Positions 24,489-33,579 are shown, counted from the first letter of the stretch. The stretch: DNA of 64,000 nucleotides from JAAEPI01 sp964352625 (GCA_964352625.1 CAYGSD010000001.1:310001-374000); one strand, 5' to 3'. The notes: generated from the letters alone by a model not told the origin. Numbers and translations are program-made.

Positions 24489-25403
24489 TTAGTTTTCTTC
24501 ATCTTTCCCCTTTCCTGTCAATTGTCTGAATACATCCTCCAGTGATCGCTCTTCCGCTTTTGTGATTCCTGCTAATGGAAGGTCATTCTCAGAAATCACT
24601 TTTAACAATTCGGCCCGTACATTCTTCTCGCTTGACCTAGCGATCAACTCCTTTTCGCTGACCTTTTCAATTTCAAATCCGCTGAATAATTGGGAATCGA
24701 TTTTCGCTTCAAAAGTGATTCTGAATGCCTCACCTTCTGATTTGCCGACCTTCAAAACCTTCACGTCATCGTCTGCCACTATTCGCCCTTTGTCTATGAT
24801 CACCACTTTGTCGCAAATGGCCTCCACTTCCTGCATGATGTGCGTGGAAAGTATCACCGTTTTCTCCTTAGAAATTTCCTTGATAATATTTCGAATCTCA
24901 ATGATTTGATTAGGATCCAGACCTGTCGTCGGTTCATCCAAAATCAGAACACTGGGATCGTGAATCATGGCCTGTGCCAACCCCACTCTCTGTCGATAGC
25001 CCTTCGATAACGCCTTGATCTTTTTATCCTTTTCTCTTGACAGTCCGATTAGTTCAATCATCTCCTCCACCCGTTCGCCAAGGTTTTTCACTTTATATGC
25101 TCGACCAATGAATCGAAGAAACTCTCGTACGTACATATCCAGATACAAAGGATTGTGCTCAGGCAAATAGCCTGTGATCTTTTTCACAGCCAAAGCGTCC
25201 TTTCCAACATCAAGCCCATCCAAAACCACCGTTCCTAAAGTGGCCGATGTGAATCCCGTGGCAATTTTCATGGTAGTGGATTTACCTGCGCCATTTGGCC
25301 CCAGGAATCCTGTGATCTGTCCCTTAGGAGCTTCGAAGGAGATGTTGTCAACAGCGCGCTGTTCCCCGTAAATTTTTGTAAGTCCTGAAACGGTTAATGA
25401 CAT
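24489..25403 (-). CDS. gldA: Gliding-motility ABC transporter ATPase GldA
   Basis: 304 residues. Walker A GPNGAGKSTTMK, signature LSKGYRQRVGLAQAM (SKGYR in place of SGGQ, common in ABC-2 ATPases of this group), Walker B VLILDEPTTGLDPNQ and the switch histidine in VILSTHIMQE. The C-terminal ~80 residues are the accessory domain of this subfamily. It powers the GldF/GldG membrane complex. It is the most upstream gld gene and diverges from the FMN reductase gene. Confidence 0.93.
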   Translation of the reverse strand: MSLTVSGLTKIYGEQRAVDNISFEAPKGQITGFLGPNGAGKSTTMKIATGFTSATLGTVVLDGLDVGKDALAVKKITGYLPEHNPLYLDMYVREFLRFIGRAYKVKNLGERVEEMIELIGLSREKDKKIKALSKGYRQRVGLAQAMIHDPSVLILDEPTTGLDPNQIIEIRNIIKEISKEKTVILSTHIMQEVEAICDKVVIIDKGRIVADDDVKVLKVGKSEGEAFRITFEAKIDSQLFSGFEIEKVSEKELIARSSEKNVRAELLKVISENDLPLAGITKAEERSLEDVFRQLTGKGKDEEN

Positions 25404-25436
25404 TGATCAGCGAATTGGCTTGTCGGACGCAACCAT

Positions 25437-25444
25437 TAGCTTTG
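25437..25444 (+). promoter_or_regulatory. Candidate promoter of the FMN reductase gene
   Basis: TAGCTTTG matches the Bacteroidota -7 consensus TAnnTTTG. An ATTG at 25414-25417 lies 19 bases upstream, one mismatch from the TTTG -33 element at the favoured spacing. The start codon is 55 bases downstream. Confidence 0.45.
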
Positions 25445-25499
25445 CGCTCGATTGCTTTGCGAACGCAATATTGACCGATTTTATTTTCAATCACAAGGA

Positions 25500-26024
25500 A
25501 TGATTACGCTGGTATCAGGGACGAACCGACCAAACTCCGTCACGAGACAGGTGGTAGATTTTTACAAGACCATGCTTTCGGGTCGGGGTATACAATCGGA
25601 TATTATAGATTTGGTGGACTTGCCGGATGATTTTATTGCCTCAGCCTTATATAAAAAAGCTGGAACCAATGACACATTCAATCCGATTCGGCAGAAAATG
25701 CTGGACGCTGAGAAATACGTTTTTTTTGTGCCTGAGTACAATGGCTCCTTTCCCGGCATTTTGAAAACGTTTATTGATGGATTGAAATATCCTCAAACGT
25801 TTAAAGGAAAAAAGTGCGCACTCGTGGGCATATCTTCGGGCGTTCAGGGTGCGGTCTTGGCCATGAGCCACCTCACGGATATTTTTAATTATTCGAAAAT
25901 GCACGTACTCGCAGAAAAGCCTAAACTTTTGCACATTGAGAATCATTTGGAAGATGGAGAAATAACGAACCCACTTTTCAAGTCACTTCTGGAAGAACAA
26001 ATCGAATCGTTTATCAAATTCTGA
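25500..26024 (+). CDS. NADPH-dependent FMN reductase family protein
   Basis: 174 residues of a flavodoxin-like fold. The FMN phosphate loop is in VSGTNRPNSVTRQV, and the characteristic FVPEYNGSFPGILKTFIDGL motif follows. The family reduces flavins, quinones or azo and metal compounds with NAD(P)H in the cytoplasm; the physiological substrate is unknown. The ATG at 25500 gives the compact family start (MITLVSGTNR). The stop codon overlaps the next start by one base (TGATG), so the pair is cotranscribed. Confidence 0.88.
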   Translation: MITLVSGTNRPNSVTRQVVDFYKTMLSGRGIQSDIIDLVDLPDDFIASALYKKAGTNDTFNPIRQKMLDAEKYVFFVPEYNGSFPGILKTFIDGLKYPQTFKGKKCALVGISSGVQGAVLAMSHLTDIFNYSKMHVLAEKPKLLHIENHLEDGEITNPLFKSLLEEQIESFIKF

Positions 26025-26926
26025 TGACAAGGATTGCCTACTATCTGATCATTAAGCCCCTTTCATTGCTTCCCTTGCAAGTGCTTTATTTTATCACTTG
26101 GCCGTTTTACGTAGTGGTGGCCTATGTGGTGAAATACCGCAAGCCTGTAATCACCCGGCAATTGAACGAATCCTTCCCTGAAAAATCAGATGCTGAAATC
26201 CGTGAATTACGTCGAAAATTCTATCGCCATTTTGTTGACGTTCTTATTGAATCCTTAAAGGAGCTGAGCATTTCAGAAAAAGAGATTGTACGAAGGTTTC
26301 GTTTGACGAATCCCGAGATTCTAGAGCCGTTTTACAAGGCCGGAAGAAATGTGGCCATGGTTATGGGACATCAAGGAAACTGGGAATATTCAGCCGCTCT
26401 TCAAAACCAGATGATTTACCAATTTGTTTGTCTTTACAAGCCACTTAAGAATAAATTTCTCGACAAGAAAATCCATGACTCGCGCACAAAACATGGCTGT
26501 GAGGTGATCTCCATTTTTGATATTGGCAAGTTTGTGAAGGCCGAACAGCCAAATCCGTATATGCTTATCTTCATTACTGACCAAGACCCTCCCGGCAAGA
26601 GCAAGATGTTTTGGATCGACTTCCTAAACCACGAAACTGCTGTGGCGGCTGGAGCAGAGCGATATGCCAAAATGCTCGACATGCCGGTATTTTTCGGTCA
26701 CATCATTAAGGTGAAAAGGGGACATTATGAAATGACTTTTGAGCTGTTGGAGGAAAATCCAAAGGAAGCCCCCAACGGAGAAATTACGGCAAAACACACC
26801 GAGGCTCTTGAGCGAAATATCATGAACGATCCTGCCTATTGGCTATGGTCACACAAGCGATGGAAGAAAAAGAGTCGAGCGGAGTTTGAGATGAAACAAG
26901 CGGAGAAAAAGCAAACAGCAGGCTAA
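26024..26926 (+). CDS. Lipid A biosynthesis acyltransferase (LpxL/HtrB family)
   Basis: 300 residues. An N-terminal membrane segment (LLPLQVLYFITWPFYVVVAYVV) is followed by the acyltransferase motif GHQGNWEYSAAL, the H-x4-E catalytic pattern of Kdo2-lipid A lauroyl/myristoyl transferases. Further conserved pieces are FITDQDPPGK and a C-terminal YWLWSHKRWK. It would add a secondary acyl chain to lipid A at the inner face of the cytoplasmic membrane. It overlaps the flavin reductase gene by one base; no functional link is obvious. Confidence 0.9.
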   Translation: MTRIAYYLIIKPLSLLPLQVLYFITWPFYVVVAYVVKYRKPVITRQLNESFPEKSDAEIRELRRKFYRHFVDVLIESLKELSISEKEIVRRFRLTNPEILEPFYKAGRNVAMVMGHQGNWEYSAALQNQMIYQFVCLYKPLKNKFLDKKIHDSRTKHGCEVISIFDIGKFVKAEQPNPYMLIFITDQDPPGKSKMFWIDFLNHETAVAAGAERYAKMLDMPVFFGHIIKVKRGHYEMTFELLEENPKEAPNGEITAKHTEALERNIMNDPAYWLWSHKRWKKKSRAEFEMKQAEKKQTAG

Positions 26927-27115
26927 ACTGAATCTAGCTTGCTTTGAAAGCAAAATCTTTGAAGGCCGCAAAGAAAGGCAGGCTGACGTCACCCTTAGTT
27001 TGATGCGCCAAAACTATTGACCTTATTGCTGATCAAAACAAATTAGTCTTTGGGATTCTAGAAATAATTCAGCCTTCATGTCATATTTTATTGACATCCT
27101 TTACTAACCTAGTGA

Positions 27116-27640
27116 ATGATGCCAATACCTGATACTCCCAGCACCACGACTGTTTCTTTTGAAGAGGCAATAGAGGTTAGCAAAGAAGCGATCTTCCGTA
27201 TCTGTCGCATCTATGCTGTAGACCCGATAGAGCCTCAGGATCTTTTTCAGGAAGTTGTTTTTCAGTCATGGAGGTCTTTTCCTTCTTTCAAAGGAAACTC
27301 CAACTTGAGTACCTGGATATACCGCATAGCACTTAATGTCTGCATGAATGCTAAACACAAACTCAATCAGAAAAACGAGAAAACCACGCATCTAGACTCA
27401 GTGCAGTTTATGCATAGCGAGGATATAGACGTATCCGAAGAAGAACGGTACCGCGCCCTTCGTTCGTGCATCTCTTCCTTGAAAGAAGTCGATCGATCAA
27501 TCATCATTTTGTACCTGGAGGAGCTTTCGTACAGACAGATTTCAACTATTACGGGGCTCTCCGAGAATCACGTAGCGGTCAAAATGAAACGAATAAGGGC
27601 GAAATTATTTGACTGTATTACCAAAAAAATTGAGTCATGA
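27116..27640 (+). CDS. ECF-type RNA polymerase sigma factor
   Basis: 174 residues. Region 2 (PQDLFQEVVFQSWRSFPSFKG, STWIYRIALNVC) and region 4 (LSYRQISTITGLSENHVAVKMKR) are intact; region 3 is absent, as in ECF sigma factors. It should direct RNA polymerase to a small alternative regulon. Two adjacent ATG codons begin the frame at 27116. The downstream gene overlaps by 4 bases (ATGA) and encodes a membrane protein that may control it. The 189-base gap upstream (26927-27115) holds no recognised element. Confidence 0.92.
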   Translation: MMPIPDTPSTTTVSFEEAIEVSKEAIFRICRIYAVDPIEPQDLFQEVVFQSWRSFPSFKGNSNLSTWIYRIALNVCMNAKHKLNQKNEKTTHLDSVQFMHSEDIDVSEEERYRALRSCISSLKEVDRSIIILYLEELSYRQISTITGLSENHVAVKMKRIRAKLFDCITKKIES

Positions 27641-28272
27641 TCGAACAAGAACTAAAAGCTATTTGGCACAAATCCTCTCAGATTGAGCGCATCGAACTTG
27701 ACCTGACGACACTATTAATAGAATTAAAAAACAAGATGGACACTACAGACCGAAGAATCAGAAGACGAGACAGACGAGAAATAATAGCTTGCTACATAGG
27801 CATGCTTCCGTTTGCTTTTATGGCCTGGGAAATTCCCTATCCAATATCCAAACTGGCATGTTTACTCACCATTGGGTGGTTTGCTTATGTCATTTATCGA
27901 TTAAAAAAAGCCGGCAGAAATAAAGAGCCTGATCTTTCACTGCCTTTCAAAGAGCAGCTCGAGAGCCGTAAGAACTATCTCAAGGGACAGGCACAACTCC
28001 TTAACTCTGTGCTTTACTGGTATGTGCTACCGCCATTCCTTATTAATGTGCTTTTTTTTGCTGGAATTGGCGAACCCAGTGATTACAACTGGACTTCATT
28101 CCTGGCTGAATGGCTTCCCGATGGCCTGAGAGATAAAATCGTATCTCTTTCATTTGTTGCGGTCTTCTATGCGTATATCGTCTGGACCAACAGGAAAGCT
28201 GCAAGAACCTATTATCCTCCGCTCATTCGGGACATAGAAAGAATTCAGGAGGAATCGGCGCAGGACGATTAG
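27637..28272 (+). CDS. Four-helix membrane protein coupled to the ECF sigma factor
   Basis: 211 residues. The cytoplasmic N-terminus (about 50 residues, MIEQELKAIWHKSSQIERIE, then KMDTTDRRIRRRDRRE) precedes two membrane segments (about 50-88), a polar loop and two more segments (about 125-145, 170-187). The ATGA overlap with the sigma gene strongly suggests a regulatory partner, by analogy to anti-sigma factors in this position. No zinc-binding anti-sigma (ZAS) motif is visible, so the anti-sigma role is inference. Confidence 0.7.
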   Translation: MIEQELKAIWHKSSQIERIELDLTTLLIELKNKMDTTDRRIRRRDRREIIACYIGMLPFAFMAWEIPYPISKLACLLTIGWFAYVIYRLKKAGRNKEPDLSLPFKEQLESRKNYLKGQAQLLNSVLYWYVLPPFLINVLFFAGIGEPSDYNWTSFLAEWLPDGLRDKIVSLSFVAVFYAYIVWTNRKAARTYYPPLIRDIERIQEESAQDD

Positions 28273-28273
28273 T

Positions 28274-28606
28274 TCATCCCAGCTCCTTCGTCGGATCCCA
28301 CAAGTGTTTCTGAAAATCAACTATCTGATCGTCCTTGACTTTTACACCCTCTGCCTCCAATCTTTCCTGCATGGCCTCAGGAGGGTTAAAATGTCCTTTG
28401 CCTGTCAATGCGCCGATTCGATTGACAACTCTGTGAGCCGGAATCGTCGGATCTAGGTGAGCCTGATTCATTGCCCATCCAACCATTCTGGCACTTCCTC
28501 CAGTCCCAAGGTACTTGGCTATGGCACCATAAGAAGTCACCCTGCCTTTGGGAATGAGCTTGGCCACTTCATGCACATCTTGGAAGAAAGTTGATTTGTT
28601 GGACAC
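28274..28606 (-). CDS. Alkyltransferase-like protein (ATL, MGMT family without active cysteine)
   Basis: About 110 residues from a GTG at 28606 (MSNKSTFFQDVHEVAKLIPKG). An ATG at 28699 would add 31 unconserved residues and overlap the divergent RidA gene. The DNA-binding helix RVTSYGAIAKYLGTGGSARMVG and the active-site region IPAHRVVNRIG are typical of O6-alkylguanine-DNA alkyltransferases. However, the PCHR cysteine is replaced by alanine (PAHR). Such ATL proteins bind alkylated bases without repairing them and hand the lesion to nucleotide excision repair. It is convergent with the membrane protein gene, one base apart. Confidence 0.85.
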   Translation of the reverse strand: MSNKSTFFQDVHEVAKLIPKGRVTSYGAIAKYLGTGGSARMVGWAMNQAHLDPTIPAHRVVNRIGALTGKGHFNPPEAMQERLEAEGVKVKDDQIVDFQKHLWDPTKELG

Positions 28607-28687
28607 GGCAGATAAATTGTGTTTAAATGTAGCAAAAGAGATGCTTCTTATTCTCGTGGAATGACCCTCACAGATTAGATTCGTCAC

Positions 28688-29071
28688 ATGGAAAGACAAA
28701 ATATAAGTTCAGGTGCGCCATGGGAAGAGGTGGTAGGATATAGTCGCGCAGTGCGCATTGGAAATACAATTGAAATATCCGGTACCGCTCCTGTCAGAGA
28801 TGGCCATGTGGTCGGAGAATCAGCTTATGATCAAGCCATTGCTTGTTTACAGATCATTGAAGCGACATTAAAAAAGGCTGGCGCTTCACTGGAAGATGTG
28901 GTGCGTACACGAATGTTCGTCACGGACATTTCACAATGGGAAGAATTTGGGAGAGCTCACGGAGAATACTTCCAAGAGATCAAACCTGCAACTTCGATGA
29001 TCGAGGTGAGTCAATTAATTGACGCAAAAATGCTGATTGAAATAGAAGCTACTGCGGTAATTCCCCGATAA
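28688..29071 (+). CDS. RidA/YjgF/YER057c/UK114-family protein
   Basis: 127 residues. The N-terminal strand ISSGAPWEEVVGYSRAVRIGN and the motif DVVRTRMFVTDISQWEEFGRAHGEYF are typical of the Rid superfamily, with the conserved arginine in VVRTRMFV. Rid proteins hydrolyse reactive enamine/imine intermediates or, in some subgroups, have other roles. The C-terminus (MLIEIEATAVIPR) matches the usual end. It starts divergently from the ATL gene and 42 bases before the ABC transporter. Confidence 0.9.
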   Translation: MERQNISSGAPWEEVVGYSRAVRIGNTIEISGTAPVRDGHVVGESAYDQAIACLQIIEATLKKAGASLEDVVRTRMFVTDISQWEEFGRAHGEYFQEIKPATSMIEVSQLIDAKMLIEIEATAVIPR

Positions 29072-29113
29072 GATCAATGTTTGATTATCTTGAGATTATC
29101 TTTGATTTAACCC

Positions 29114-32100
29114 ATGAGCGAGCAGGTACTTCAGGCCATTGTAAAACTTTTTGCGATCCTTGTCAAGGAGCGAAATACCGAAGAAGAAAGGTATAACATC
29201 AAGCAGTTTTTGCTACTTCACCTCAATCGTGAGGCAACCTCCAAGTACATGACACTTTTTGATTCCTACTGCGGCCAGCAGGTAAGCACCCATGACGAAG
29301 AGCTGGATGACGATACCAAAGAATTTCTGGGTGAGTGGGCCCTCGTCCATGAGGTAGCAGAGCAAATAAATCAGGGCCTGGTCAGGCAGCAAAAGATCGT
29401 TTTGATCGAAAAAGTTATTGAGCTCTTCTTCTTAGACCAACGCCTGTCGGAGCGACAAAGCAACCTCATCTATCACCTCGGTGATCTCATTAAAATTGAG
29501 CAGAAAGAGATTCAAGAATTGTCTTCATTCATCAGAGCTCGAAAAATAGATGAGATGAAATGTGAAAACTCACTAGTTATTGGGCCGAAGGTATCCGGCC
29601 AATGCGCTCGATTCATGAAGAACAAAGAACTGGAAGGTGACTTGATTTTTCTTCGGGCAGCCAAGGAAGTCTATTTCATGAAATACCTGGGCGATGAGGA
29701 CCTAATCTTCAATGGACTGAATATTCAATCAGGCTCCATTTACATTTTCCCGAATGGGAGCTCAATAAAGGGTGAAGCCATTTCTCCTATTTACTACAGC
29801 GATGTGGTGAATCAGTTTGTTCAGACAGAAACAGCGACTCGAATCACCTTTGTGGCCGACAACATCCAGTACAAATTCCGAGGAAGTGATAGTGGCATCA
29901 AAGGCGTGTCCATTGCGGAGGAAGGCGGCAAGCTGATCGGTATAATGGGATCTAGTGGCTCGGGGAAGTCGACACTCCTCAGCATTCTGAACGGGTCAGA
30001 ACGGCCACAGAAAGGACGTATCCTAATCAATGGACAGGATTTGCATGCTGGCAACAGTGAGATGCTCAGCCTACTCGGCTATGTACCGCAAGACGACTTC
30101 CTGATCGAGGAACTCACAGTTTTTGAAAACCTTCACTATGCGGCCAAGCTGTCTTTTCGAGACAGGTCGGATGAGGATTTGAATGAGCTCGTCAAAAAAG
30201 TTCTGAAGAATCTGGGATTGGTTGAGATCAAAAACCTGAAGGTCGGGTCCCCAATGAACAAGACCATTAGTGGTGGTCAAAGAAAGAGGTTGAACATCGG
30301 CTTGGAATTACTTAGAGAGCCTACCATTCTGTTTGCCGATGAGCCGACATCCGGGCTCTCTTCCAGAGACACGGAGAACATAATGGATTTGCTCAAAGAG
30401 ATTTCCCTCCGGGGTAAAATGGTTTTTGTGGTCATCCATCAACCCGCTTCCGATATTTTCAAAATGTTTGATACCCTGCTCATTTTGGATGTTGGTGGAT
30501 ACCCTATTTATTACGGTAATCCTGTAGAGGCTGTGATTCATTTCAAGGAAACCGTGGACATGATCAATAGTGAGCATGGTGAATGTCCAGAATGTGGAAA
30601 CATCAACTCGGAGCAGATCTTCAACATTGTTGAAATGAAAGTGGTGAATGAATTCGGCAGGCTCACCGAGGATCGAAAAGTTTCACCGAAGCAATGGCAC
30701 GAAATATTTGTTAACAAAACAAAGAAGAAAAAAATAAAGCCGTCCAAAGACATTTTGGACTTAGCAGATCGGGTTCCCAAAAGGCTAAAGCAGTTCAAGA
30801 TTTACTTGAGTCGTGACCTGAAATCAAAAATAAGTAGCAAGCAATACGTATGGGTGAATTTGCTTCAGGCACCTCTCTTGGCCTTCTTTCTCTCCATGCT
30901 CGTAAGGTTTAGCAAAGGGGACGAATCGTATACTTATCTTGACAACACGAACATTCCGACCTTCCTCTTTATGAGTGTGATTGTGGCCATTTTTCTCGGC
31001 CTCACTATCAGCTCCAAAGAAATCATCAAGGATCAAAAAATCAGAAAAAGAGAACACTTTCTTCGCCTCAGCAGGACAAGCTACGTGCTATCCAAGATGG
31101 TCATTCTTTTTGGAATCTCTGCCATTCAAACGGCCCTATTCGTGGTGGTATCCTGCTACCTACTCGATATCAATGGCCAATGGTTTTCCTTTTGGATCAT
31201 TCTATTTTCTGTTTCATGCGCCTCGAACATGGCCGGACTCAATCTTTCGTCAGCTTTCAAGAACACCATCACTGTTTACATTCTGATTCCTATTTTGCTC
31301 ATTCCTCAGCTCATCATGAGTGGTGTGGTGGTGCAGTTCGACAGATTCAACTCTCGCTTCGCCAATCACGAAAAGGTTCCTCTGGTGGGAGATGCCATGC
31401 TTTCCCGCTGGGCCTTTGAGGCGCTGTGTGTTGATTTTTTCGTGAACAACGAATTTGAAAAAAAATTCTATGAGCTGGACAAAATCGAAGCAAACGCCAG
31501 ATACTTCAACTTGTTCTATATGGACCAAATGGCGAGCCGGATCAATGATCTGACAGACGCCATCAAAGATGATTCTTTGAATTCTGAAAGCGCGAAGAAA
31601 AATTTGCGAATAATCCAAAACGAAATGCGCGCCTTGCTTGATGAATTCGGCTATGATAAATATCCGGAATTTGATCAATTGCAGCGAGGGAGATTCGATA
31701 TTTCAACCCTCATTTCAGGACTTATTTTTCTCACTACGGCGCAGCAGGTTTATAATAACCGAAGGGACGTAGCGCTCGAAAAGAAAGATTCGTTGGTTCA
31801 TAAGCTTATGGAAGCTGGGGAATATGACGCGCTGCGAAGAGACTTCCACAATGAGGAGTTGTCCACAATCGTGCGTCACTCACATTTGATAAAAAAGATA
31901 GTGGAAGGTGATGCGCGGCTTGTTAGAAAATATGAACCCATTTACAGCCAACCTCAACCAAATCATTTCTTTGACTACCGAGCCCCGTTCTTCACTCCTA
32001 CCAAACATTTTCTTGGAAGAACCTTCCCGACTCCAAGATTCAACGTAATGGTTATTTGGATGATGGTCGGATTTTTGTACGTTACATTATACTTTGAAGT

Positions 32101-32161
32101 TCCTAGAGCTCTTATGAAAGCGTTCGATATCACACGCTATCTGAACAAGCGGGAGGATTAA
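29114..32161 (+). CDS. Fused ABCG-type ABC transporter (ATPase plus permease) with extra N-terminal domains
   Basis: 1015 residues. Residues of about 1-150 are helical and resemble a TerB-like region. Residues of about 155-250 form a beta-rich, FHA-like segment (LVIGPKVSGQCARF). The ATPase spans about 255-480, with Walker A GSSGSGKSTLLS near 277, signature ISGGQRKRLNIGLELL near 385, Walker B ILFADEPTSGLSS and the switch histidine in VVIHQPASDIF. A CPEC motif follows near 489. The ABC-2-type permease begins near 578 with about five membrane segments, then a long cytoplasmic or periplasmic insert and a final segment near 980. The order ATPase-permease is that of eukaryotic-like ABCG half transporters. 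Substrate unknown. Confidence 0.88.
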   Translation: MSEQVLQAIVKLFAILVKERNTEEERYNIKQFLLLHLNREATSKYMTLFDSYCGQQVSTHDEELDDDTKEFLGEWALVHEVAEQINQGLVRQQKIVLIEKVIELFFLDQRLSERQSNLIYHLGDLIKIEQKEIQELSSFIRARKIDEMKCENSLVIGPKVSGQCARFMKNKELEGDLIFLRAAKEVYFMKYLGDEDLIFNGLNIQSGSIYIFPNGSSIKGEAISPIYYSDVVNQFVQTETATRITFVADNIQYKFRGSDSGIKGVSIAEEGGKLIGIMGSSGSGKSTLLSILNGSERPQKGRILINGQDLHAGNSEMLSLLGYVPQDDFLIEELTVFENLHYAAKLSFRDRSDEDLNELVKKVLKNLGLVEIKNLKVGSPMNKTISGGQRKRLNIGLELLREPTILFADEPTSGLSSRDTENIMDLLKEISLRGKMVFVVIHQPASDIFKMFDTLLILDVGGYPIYYGNPVEAVIHFKETVDMINSEHGECPECGNINSEQIFNIVEMKVVNEFGRLTEDRKVSPKQWHEIFVNKTKKKKIKPSKDILDLADRVPKRLKQFKIYLSRDLKSKISSKQYVWVNLLQAPLLAFFLSMLVRFSKGDESYTYLDNTNIPTFLFMSVIVAIFLGLTISSKEIIKDQKIRKREHFLRLSRTSYVLSKMVILFGISAIQTALFVVVSCYLLDINGQWFSFWIILFSVSCASNMAGLNLSSAFKNTITVYILIPILLIPQLIMSGVVVQFDRFNSRFANHEKVPLVGDAMLSRWAFEALCVDFFVNNEFEKKFYELDKIEANARYFNLFYMDQMASRINDLTDAIKDDSLNSESAKKNLRIIQNEMRALLDEFGYDKYPEFDQLQRGRFDISTLISGLIFLTTAQQVYNNRRDVALEKKDSLVHKLMEAGEYDALRRDFHNEELSTIVRHSHLIKKIVEGDARLVRKYEPIYSQPQPNHFFDYRAPFFTPTKHFLGRTFPTPRFNVMVIWMMVGFLYVTLYFEVPRALMKAFDITRYLNKRED

Positions 32162-32171
32162 TAGTTTAGAA

Positions 32172-32639
32172 TTGAAAAAAGCGAAAAACCCATTGACTAG
32201 AATTTTTTTAACTCCATATAACATGTTGGACAGTCTGCTGTTCAAGTGGCTCTTTGTACTGACCGGACCTGTTATCTCATTTCTTTTCATAGTGATCAAA
32301 GAACCGATGGGTCTCAGATTGTTCAGCAACGACTTCATTCTAACCCTCGCCTTGTCGTATTCCATTTCTCTGATTTTGATTTGGGTTTTGCACCTCTTCG
32401 TTATTCAAGATCGAATAATTAAAAGCCTGAATTTGCTAACTACCGTAGTGTGGTTGGCGTGGATATCATTTTTCATTGGCATATTCAACTACGTTTTCTT
32501 CGAGGTGTACTTATTCAAAAGTCAGTTCGATTTCTATTACCTACCCGAGGTGTTGAAATATTCCATGGGATTTGGATTGACATTGGTGGTGATCTTCTTG
32601 GCCACTTACACCATAAAAAAACGTCTCTTCCAAGGCTAG
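32172..32639 (+). CDS. Small integral membrane protein, four helices
   Basis: 155 residues using a TTG start (MKKAKNPLTRIFLTPYNMLD); an internal ATG at 32222 is the alternative. Four hydrophobic segments are visible (about 17-37, 50-75, 85-110, 125-148). I do not recognise the family. It begins 10 bases after the ABC transporter stop codon and is probably cotranscribed with it, so an accessory role in that transporter is plausible. The terminator stem includes its stop codon. Confidence 0.65.
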   Translation: MKKAKNPLTRIFLTPYNMLDSLLFKWLFVLTGPVISFLFIVIKEPMGLRLFSNDFILTLALSYSISLILIWVLHLFVIQDRIIKSLNLLTTVVWLAWISFFIGIFNYVFFEVYLFKSQFDFYYLPEVLKYSMGFGLTLVVIFLATYTIKKRLFQG

Positions 32640-32654
32640 CTTGAAAGAGACGTT
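32620..32654. terminator. Bidirectional terminator between convergent genes
   Basis: A 15-bp stem with one mismatch (32620-32634 pairing with 32640-32654) and a short loop sits between converging genes. A T-rich stretch follows on the plus strand, and A residues at 32615-32620 give a T tract on the minus strand, so it can serve both directions. Confidence 0.85.
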
Positions 32655-32674
32655 CATATTTTCTTTCTAAAATC

Positions 32675-33559
32675 TTAAGAAACCAAATCGCCTCTCAAGG
32701 CTGCCACACTTTCGGTCACACCTTTGATTGTTTCTTCTGATAAGGTTTGGCTTTCAATGCTTGCTTGCATGTCTATCTCAGAATAGCTTGTAGAGATAGC
32801 TTCCAATCCTTTCAAAATAGAAGCCGTTGTTTCGTTTTGATCCACACCTTTCAACATTTCGATAAGGTCTGCCAATGGCTCTTCTTGATCCATGATCGTT
32901 TTGATCAAGTCAGTCAAAAGCATGTTGCGAAGTGAAGCATCAAGTCCCTCGTCATTAGGGTATTTGTCCACAATTTGAGTAGCGAGGTAGAGTCCCTCCA
33001 CAAATCCACCTGTGATCAATAGAGCAGCCATGTCTCCACGATTGTCCTCTTGGAGAATGCCTTCGGCATCAGCGATGGTTCTGTTCACTAGGGTTGCTAA
33101 AGAATCTTTGCTCTCAACATTGGACTCAAACTCATCAAGAAGGTCACTACTGAATGAATCGCTCAGGCCAAGATTATCAGCAAGTTTTCGGCATGATCTC
33201 ATGTAGTTCAATGCGTCTTGTGCTTTGTCATAAGCACTCAGGTACCCAATGTCCGTAGAGTAAATGCCAAGGTTGATAACGGCCTTGTCGTTCATAGCCG
33301 CATACCCATCGATATTGTCAATGTCATTGATCAGGGCTTCTGAGTAATCGGCTCCAGATGCTTGAAGAATGAAGGGAATTTCCGCTGGTGAAGGAATCTC
33401 AAAAAGTACTTTCTCTACATTATCCTGTAGCTCAGCTTTTGCTTTATCAAACTCCGAAGAATCTGCATTTTTTTCACTCTTTGCTCCGCCTCCACATGCT
33501 GTCAAAACAAGCACAATGACTGCCGCAGAAATAGAAGTAGTTAGATTTTGGTATTTCAT
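32675..33559 (-). CDS. Lipoprotein of unknown function
   Basis: 294 residues from the ATG at 33559 (MKYQNLTTSISAAVIVLVLTACGGG). The lipobox LTAC followed by glycines and a polar linker predicts a lipid-anchored protein. The rest is mainly helical (SEALINDIDNIDGYAAMNDK, LRNMLLTDLIKTIMDQ) and shows no enzyme motif. An upstream ATG at 33607 would put a polar extension before the signal peptide and is less likely. A 12-bp palindrome, TAATGATCATTA (33568-33579), lies 8 bases upstream and could be an operator. Confidence 0.75.
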   Translation of the reverse strand: MKYQNLTTSISAAVIVLVLTACGGGAKSEKNADSSEFDKAKAELQDNVEKVLFEIPSPAEIPFILQASGADYSEALINDIDNIDGYAAMNDKAVINLGIYSTDIGYLSAYDKAQDALNYMRSCRKLADNLGLSDSFSSDLLDEFESNVESKDSLATLVNRTIADAEGILQEDNRGDMAALLITGGFVEGLYLATQIVDKYPNDEGLDASLRNMLLTDLIKTIMDQEEPLADLIEMLKGVDQNETTASILKGLEAISTSYSEIDMQASIESQTLSEETIKGVTESVAALRGDLVS

Positions 33560-33567
33560 AATTTTCG

Positions 33568-33579
33568 TAATGATCATTA
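33568..33579. promoter_or_regulatory. Palindrome upstream of the lipoprotein gene
   Basis: TAATGATCATTA is a perfect 12-bp palindrome 8 bases before the lipoprotein ATG. It may be an operator, but it is AT-rich and could be chance. Confidence 0.2.

Noticed and set aside
29097..29104. TATCTTTG as promoter of the ABCG-type transporter
   Set aside because: It matches the -7 consensus but ends only 9 bases before the start codon, and the nearest TTTG is 13 bases upstream instead of about 19.
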